From positions 2,975,001-3,039,000 of the forward strand of contig NZ_CP109067.1 of the NCBI RefSeq assembly GCF_035917335.1: a stretch of 64,000 bases of DNA, written 5' to 3'. Under the pieces are notes generated by a model. That model was not told the DNA's origin. It worked only from the letters and a program-made list of their open reading frames with translations, and made no database searches. How positions within the stretch are numbered: the stretch's first letter is position 1; every line of letters starts with the position of its first letter. Both the position numbers and the translations under genes were made by a program. Shown here piece after piece: positions 59,791-64,000 of the stretch. The DNA comes from Micromonospora sp. NBC_01813. GTDB taxonomy: Bacteria; Actinomycetota; Actinomycetes; Mycobacteriales; Micromonosporaceae.

Positions 59791-60590
59791 TCCCGAGGGT
59801 CAAGCGGTCCCGGCAGCGACGGGTGATCCCGCTGCAGGTGCGCGCCAACATCCAGCTGAGCCCGTCGTTCCACCGGGTCACCTTCGGCGGCGCAGCCCTC
59901 GCCGGGTTCACCAGCCCCGGCCTGGATCACGGCGTACGGCTCTTCTTTCCGCGTACCGGCCAGGACCGGCTGTGGCTGCCGAGCCTGCGCAACGACGCGT
60001 GGATGGCCGAGACGCTGCTGCAGCCCACCTCCCGACGCCCGTGGGTGCGCACCTACACCGTGCGCGAGTTCCGACCTGCGCAACAGGAACTCGACATCGA
60101 GTTCACCCGGCACGGCGACCAAGGGCCGGCCTCCGCCTGGGTCGCCCGGGCCCGTCCGGGCGACCCGGCCGGCATCTTCGACGAGGGCTACACCTATCTG
60201 CCATCCGATGGGGCCGATCGACAACTGCTGGTGGGCGACGAAAGCGCACTGCCCGCGATCTTGTCCATCCTGGAGTCTGCTCCGGTGACGCTCACCGGGC
60301 AGGTCTACCTGGAGGTGCCGCAGACCGCCGACATCCGTCGGATCGCCGGCCCGCTCGGCGTACAGGTGACATGGTTGGCACGCGACGGTGCCGGCACGAT
60401 CCCCGGGGCCCTCGCCCTGGACACCGTCCGAAACGCACCCGACCTGGGCGCGCCCTCCTACACCTGGGTCGCCGGCGAGGCAAAGCTCGCCACCGGCGTA
60501 CGCCGCCACCTGGTCGACGAACGGGGCATCGGCAAGCGAGACATCGCCTTCATGGGCTACTGGCGGCACGGCCGCTCCAGCATCGGCTGA
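59787..60590 (+). CDS. Siderophore-interacting protein (ferric-siderophore reductase, SIP family)
   Basis: 267 residues. FAD-binding barrel: RANIQLSPSFHRVTFGGAAL and RTYTVREFRPAQQELDIEFT (the RxYT FAD motif), then a NAD(P)-binding half with LLVGDESALPAILSILE and WVAGEAKLATGVRRHLVDER. These flavoproteins release iron from siderophores in the cytosol. Regulation by a TetR protein rather than an iron regulator is unusual; no siderophore genes are nearby. Confidence 0.92.
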   Translation: MIPRVKRSRQRRVIPLQVRANIQLSPSFHRVTFGGAALAGFTSPGLDHGVRLFFPRTGQDRLWLPSLRNDAWMAETLLQPTSRRPWVRTYTVREFRPAQQELDIEFTRHGDQGPASAWVARARPGDPAGIFDEGYTYLPSDGADRQLLVGDESALPAILSILESAPVTLTGQVYLEVPQTADIRRIAGPLGVQVTWLARDGAGTIPGALALDTVRNAPDLGAPSYTWVAGEAKLATGVRRHLVDERGIGKRDIAFMGYWRHGRSSIG

Positions 60591-60692
60591 CCCGCTGCAA
60601 GACCTACTGCACATCGGGGGTAGCCGGGCAACCAGGTGACTTGTCGGAGGCCTTCCCGTAGGGTGCCGTCGCGACACAAGGAGGCACATCCG

Positions 60693-61724
60693 ATGACCCG
60701 ACCGGCTGCCCGTGCAAGGTTCCGATCGCTGTCTGTCGTGGTGCTGTCCGGCGTACTGCTGCTCGCCGGGTGCGGCGGGCAGTCCGCGGCCGGGCCCGAC
60801 CAGCTGGCGGCGACGCCGGCCGTCGCCGACACCGCGAGGACGCTGGACACCTCCGGCAGACCGACACCGGTGGCACCCACCTCGGCGGACGCGACCACGA
60901 CGAGCCCTACCCCGGCGGGCGCGACCGCACCTGGCCCGGCCTCGTCGGGCCGGGCGTCGACCGCGCCGCCGCAGCCGGCACCGGTGTCGTCCGCACGTAA
61001 AGGGGTGGGGGTGTGGGACTTCCCTGGAGTGAGCGAGGCGCTGGCGAACTCGAAGGCTGGCTGGTACTACACCTGGAGCACCCAGCACCCGGGCATCCGT
61101 ACTCCGGCCGGGGCGACCTTCGTACCGATGATCTGGGGTCCCGGCAGCGTGACCCCGACGGAACTCGCCCGTGCCGAGGCGGCCGGGCCGTACCTGCTCG
61201 GCTTCAACGAGCCGGACCTGGCCGAGCAGTCGAACATGACCGTCGAGCAGGCGCTCGACCTGTGGCCGCAATTGGCTGCCACCGGCAACATCCTGGGCAG
61301 TCCGGCGGTGGCGTGGGGTGGTGCCGACGCTGGCGGCTGGCTGGACCGGTTCATGTCCGGAGCGCGCCAGCGCGGCTACCGGGTCGACTTCATCGCGCTG
61401 CACTGGTACGGCGGCGACTTCACCACGGCCAACGCCGTCGACCAGCTCCGGCAGTACATCGAGGCCGTACACCAGCGGTACGGCAAGCCGATCTGGTTGA
61501 CCGAGTTCGCGTTGATCCGATTCGGCGCTGGTGGCGCGGAGTTCCCGAGCGAGCAGCAGCAGGCGGCGTTCCTGACCGCCGCCACCGACATGCTCGCCGG
61601 CCTGCCCTACCTGCAGCGGTACGCGTGGTTCGGGCTGCCGGCCACCGACCGGGACCGCACCGGTCTGTTCCGCAGCGGCAGCCAGGCAACCGCCGTGGGG
61701 CGGGCCTTCCAGGCCGCCGACTGA
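60693..61724 (+). CDS. GH128-like glycosyl hydrolase lipoprotein
   Basis: 343 residues from the ATG with AAGGAGG eight bases upstream. Lipobox LLLAGCGGQS, then a Thr/Pro/Ala-rich linker of about 80 residues. The catalytic domain (about 105-343) has GVGVWDFPG, FVPMIWGPGSV, YLLGFNEPDLAEQSNM with the acid/base Glu, FIALHWYGGDF and IWLTEFALI with the nucleophile. GH128 enzymes cut beta-1,3-glucans. Displayed on the cell surface. Confidence 0.88.
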   Translation: MTRPAARARFRSLSVVVLSGVLLLAGCGGQSAAGPDQLAATPAVADTARTLDTSGRPTPVAPTSADATTTSPTPAGATAPGPASSGRASTAPPQPAPVSSARKGVGVWDFPGVSEALANSKAGWYYTWSTQHPGIRTPAGATFVPMIWGPGSVTPTELARAEAAGPYLLGFNEPDLAEQSNMTVEQALDLWPQLAATGNILGSPAVAWGGADAGGWLDRFMSGARQRGYRVDFIALHWYGGDFTTANAVDQLRQYIEAVHQRYGKPIWLTEFALIRFGAGGAEFPSEQQQAAFLTAATDMLAGLPYLQRYAWFGLPATDRDRTGLFRSGSQATAVGRAFQAAD

Positions 61725-61779
61725 GCAGAATCGATCCCGCTCGGCACTGCGGACCCGGTGGGCGCTGCGGGTTCGGGAC

Positions 61780-63252
61780 CTACCACCCGCTGGGGGCGTA
61801 GTCCTTCAGGAAGCAGTCATACAGATCCTCGCCCTGCTCACCACGGACGATCGGGTCGTACACCCGGGCGGCGCCGTCGACCAGGTCCAGTGGCGCGTGG
61901 AAGCCCTCGTCGGCGAGGCGCATCTTCGTCGGGTGCGGGCGCTCGTCGGTGATCCAGCCGGTGTCGACGCTGGTCATCAGGATGCCGTCGGTCAGCAACT
62001 CCCGTGCGCTGGTGCGGGTCAGCATGTTCAGGGCGGCCTTCGCCATGTTGGTGTGCGGGTGGCCGGCTCCCTTGTAGCCCCGGGCGAACACCCCTTCCAT
62101 CGCCGACACGTTCACCACGTACTTGCGCCGGGCCGGCGCGGCGGCCATCGCCGGACGCAGCCGGCTGATCAGGATGAACGGCGCGACCGAGTTGCACAGC
62201 TGCACTTCGAGCAACTCGACCGCGTCGACCTCGTGCACCCGTTGCACCCAGCTGTTGACCGGATCGAGGTCCGGCACCAGCCCGCCGGCGTCGATCGCCG
62301 ACGCCAGGGCGATCCGCTCCGGTGAGGCTGAGCCACTGGTCAGCGCCAGCGCGGTGAGCGCGTGCGGCGAGATCGCCGAGGACTGCGGTCGCGGTGCGCC
62401 GATCGCCGCCGCGGCCTCGCCTCGGCCGCCGGCCGACGAGAAGCTGACGATCTCCGGCAGCGGCCCGTCTGGCAGCGGTGCCGATTCGGCGGCCACCAGG
62501 TGCGCGTACGCGCCGGGGCTGCGCCGGACGGTCTGGGCCGCGTTGTTGATCAGGATGTCCAGTGGCCCCTGTGCGGCGACCGAGTCGGCCACGGCGATCA
62601 CCTGGGCGGGGTCGCGCAGGTCGACGCCGAGGATCCGCAGCCGGTGCAGCCACTGGTCGCTGTCGTCCATCGCGGCGAACCGACGGGCGGCGTCCTGCGG
62701 GAACCGGGTGGTGATCGTGGTGTGTGCGCCGTCGCGCAGCAGCCGCAGCGCGATGTACATGCCGATCTTGGCTCGGCCGCCGGTGAGCAGCGCCCGCCGG
62801 CCGGTCAGGTCGGTGCGGGCGTCGCGGCGCTCGTGGTTGAGCTTGGCGCACGCCGGGCAGAGCTGGTGGTAGAAGGCGTCCACCTCGCGGTAGCGCTCCT
62901 TGCAGATGTAGCAGGCGCGGGGCTGGTGCAGGATGCCGGCGGTGGCACCGAGCGTCGTCGACGCCAGCGGGATGCCCTTGGTCTCGTCGTCGATGCGGCC
63001 TGGCGCCCCGGTTGCGGTCGCCGCCGTGACGGCCCGGTCGGCGGCGAGGATGGCGTCGCGTCGCTCCTCTCGCCGCCGCAGTTTCACCGATTTGTACAGC
63101 TTTGCGGTGGCCCGCTGCACCCGTACCACATCGGGGTGGTCGGACGGCAACGCCGACAGCGCCTCGATGACGTCGAGGCAGACCTGCAGCTGCGCCGGGT
63201 CGATCCCGGCCAAATCCAGATCAAGATCCGGTCGTACGTCGTCCACCGTCAT
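61780..63252 (-). CDS. Short-chain dehydrogenase with N-terminal zinc-ribbon-like extension
   Basis: 490 residues from the ATG at 63252. The N-terminal 150 residues are helical and contain ACYICKERYREVDAFYHQLC then PACAKLNHERRDAR, a CxxC...CxxC cluster. The SDR follows: LLTGGRAKIGMYIALRLL, LGVDLRDP, ILINNAAQTVRR, and NVSAMEGVF...YKGAGHPHTNMAKAA where the usual YxxxK reads HTNMAK, so the catalytic Tyr appears replaced. C-terminal tail DLYDCFLKDYAPSGW. Role unknown. Confidence 0.88.
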   Translation of the reverse strand: MTVDDVRPDLDLDLAGIDPAQLQVCLDVIEALSALPSDHPDVVRVQRATAKLYKSVKLRRREERRDAILAADRAVTAATATGAPGRIDDETKGIPLASTTLGATAGILHQPRACYICKERYREVDAFYHQLCPACAKLNHERRDARTDLTGRRALLTGGRAKIGMYIALRLLRDGAHTTITTRFPQDAARRFAAMDDSDQWLHRLRILGVDLRDPAQVIAVADSVAAQGPLDILINNAAQTVRRSPGAYAHLVAAESAPLPDGPLPEIVSFSSAGGRGEAAAAIGAPRPQSSAISPHALTALALTSGSASPERIALASAIDAGGLVPDLDPVNSWVQRVHEVDAVELLEVQLCNSVAPFILISRLRPAMAAAPARRKYVVNVSAMEGVFARGYKGAGHPHTNMAKAALNMLTRTSARELLTDGILMTSVDTGWITDERPHPTKMRLADEGFHAPLDLVDGAARVYDPIVRGEQGEDLYDCFLKDYAPSGW

Positions 63253-63366
63253 ACCCGGTACCCGTCTCGTTCCTGTCGCCGCGGCGATGCGACCTGGAAC
63301 TCTACCCACCACCGCGGCTGCGCCGTGACGCCGCTGCGCCGAGCGGGTTCGGTCGGCCACGGCGGA

Positions 63367-63777
63367 TCAACCCGTGACCTGCTGCCACACCGGCACGATC
63401 CGGGCGTGGGTGAAGCGCCAGCCCTCAGGCGTACGGATGGCGGTGTAGCCGGCCTGCACGCCGGCCGTCCGATACGGCGCCTCGCCGGGTCGGAAGAAGT
63501 AGACGAGCTGATGGGTGCTGACCTCGGCCTGGTCGCGTTTTAGGTCGAGGTCGACCACGACGTCGGTGTTGAAGTGCTGGATGCCCTCGTCTGCCGGGCT
63601 GGTCCGCCGGATCCCCTCGACGATCTCGTCGATTCCGCGCAGCTCGCCGCGTGGGCTGCTGGTCTGCGCGTCCGGGGTGTAGATGCTCCGCAGGTCGTCG
63701 AAGCGACGTTGGTCCAGTGCCCGGGCGAGCCGGGCGACCAGCTCGGCGATCTCGACGCGGTCGGCAGTGGGTGACAT
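63367..63777 (-). CDS. SnoaL/NTF2-like protein
   Basis: 136 residues. IAELVARLARALDQRRFDDL then RSIYTPDAQTSSPRGELRGI and FRPGEAPYRTAGVQAGYTAI are the cone-shaped SnoaL-like fold. HFNTDVVVDLDLKRDQAEV supports it. Function may be ligand binding or isomerisation. Divergent from the MarR gene, whose operators lie between them, so it is probably the regulated target. Confidence 0.88.
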   Translation of the reverse strand: MSPTADRVEIAELVARLARALDQRRFDDLRSIYTPDAQTSSPRGELRGIDEIVEGIRRTSPADEGIQHFNTDVVVDLDLKRDQAEVSTHQLVYFFRPGEAPYRTAGVQAGYTAIRTPEGWRFTHARIVPVWQQVTG

Positions 63778-63792
63778 TCAGATCCTCCATTC

Positions 63793-63837
63793 GTTGGCGC
63801 GGCCAACAATAAGGCAGAATCGTTGGCGACACCAACG
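63793..63837. promoter_or_regulatory. Two GTTGG-N5-CCAAC operators between SnoaL-like and MarR genes
   Basis: GTTGGCGCGGCCAAC (63793-63807) and GTTGGCGACACCAAC (63822-63836, inside CGTTGGCGACACCAACG) have identical arms. Starts are 29 bp apart, near three helical turns. They fill the divergent region and fit a MarR dimer binding to control both genes. Confidence 0.78.
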
Positions 63838-63856
63838 TCCTGTTACGGTGGTCACC

Positions 63857-64000
63857 GTGGAGTCCACGCCGCGCCGGCTCGCCACCAGAGCAAGCTGGTT
63901 GATCACTCAGACCGCCGTGCACTCCCGGCGACTCGTCGCCGAGGGATTCACCGCCGCAGGTGCCCGCGGCTACCACTACCGGGTGCTGGCCGCGTTGCAC
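63857..64000 (+). CDS. MarR-family regulator, 3' end outside the window
   Basis: 48 residues are visible from a GTG (another GTG lies three codons earlier). RLATRASWLITQTAVHSRRL then VAEGFTAAGARGYHYRVLAA is the first helices of a MarR protein, before the winged helix. Direction and the twin palindromes suggest autoregulation and control of the SnoaL-like gene. Confidence 0.78.
   Translation, partial: MESTPRRLATRASWLITQTAVHSRRLVAEGFTAAGARGYHYRVLAALH

Overview
The window is very GC-rich, codon third positions are almost all G or C, GTG and TTG starts are common, and neighbouring genes often overlap by four bases. Gene families (XRE-DUF5753/DUF397 pairs, DUF574-type methyltransferase, DUF4081 GNAT, SpoIIE/STAS switches, sugar ABC importers without their own ATPase) point to a filamentous actinobacterium, most likely Micromonosporaceae. 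That placement is inference from gene content, not a database result. No rRNA, tRNA or CRISPR array was seen.

Layout. 1-11.6 kb: partial PadR regulator, VIT1-type transporter, methionine aminopeptidase, a STAS protein facing a 1250-residue hybrid kinase/phosphatase/anti-sigma protein, a flavin-fold oxidoreductase, a DUF309 protein, a PAS-GGDEF-EAL protein and a SAM methyltransferase. 11.8-24.4 kb: a complete 4-hydroxybenzoate/protocatechuate (beta-ketoadipate) catabolic island. pobA-pcaIJHGBDC and an IclR regulator read rightward; a nitrate/taurine-type ABC importer and pcaF read leftward, from a shared control region holding two GTTC-N7-GAAC sites. 24.4-28.7 kb: ABC-2 exporter, a frameshifted DUF4097 gene, a ribbon-helix-helix protein, a P-loop kinase and gene remnants. 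29-33.8 kb: an unusual TAP-hydrolase/DD-peptidase fusion followed by a two-component pair. 33.8-38.2 kb: WhiJ/BldB-like (XRE plus DUF397) cassette, ArsR-like regulator with a 20-bp perfect palindrome, and a serine hydrolase. 38.2-48.8 kb: a galactan-use locus (LacI regulator, sugar ABC importer, GH42, two tandem GH53 galactanases) with repeated LacI-type operators. 48.8-53.9 kb: membrane and secreted proteins of unknown role and a DUF488 protein. 54.2-55.3 kb: an intact IS630-type element sitting inside a gene whose frame is exactly restored when the element and one TA are removed. 56.1-57.9 kb: a second WhiJ/BldB-like cassette, paralogous to the first. 58-64 kb: AraC remnant, secreted protein, TetR regulator with a large double operator and siderophore-interacting protein, GH128-like lipoprotein, zinc-ribbon SDR fusion, SnoaL-like protein and a partial MarR gene.

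The most unusual material is the pair of divergent cassettes at 34.0-35.4 and 56.1-57.9 kb. Each has an XRE-DUF5753 gene followed by a DUF397 gene, and on the opposite strand a very short ORF coupled to a ~100-residue protein. The ~100-residue proteins are paralogous, and a 19-bp element is identical in both divergent regions. The second cassette also has a strongly structured leader with two mutually exclusive hairpins just before a 41-residue membrane/CxxC microprotein.
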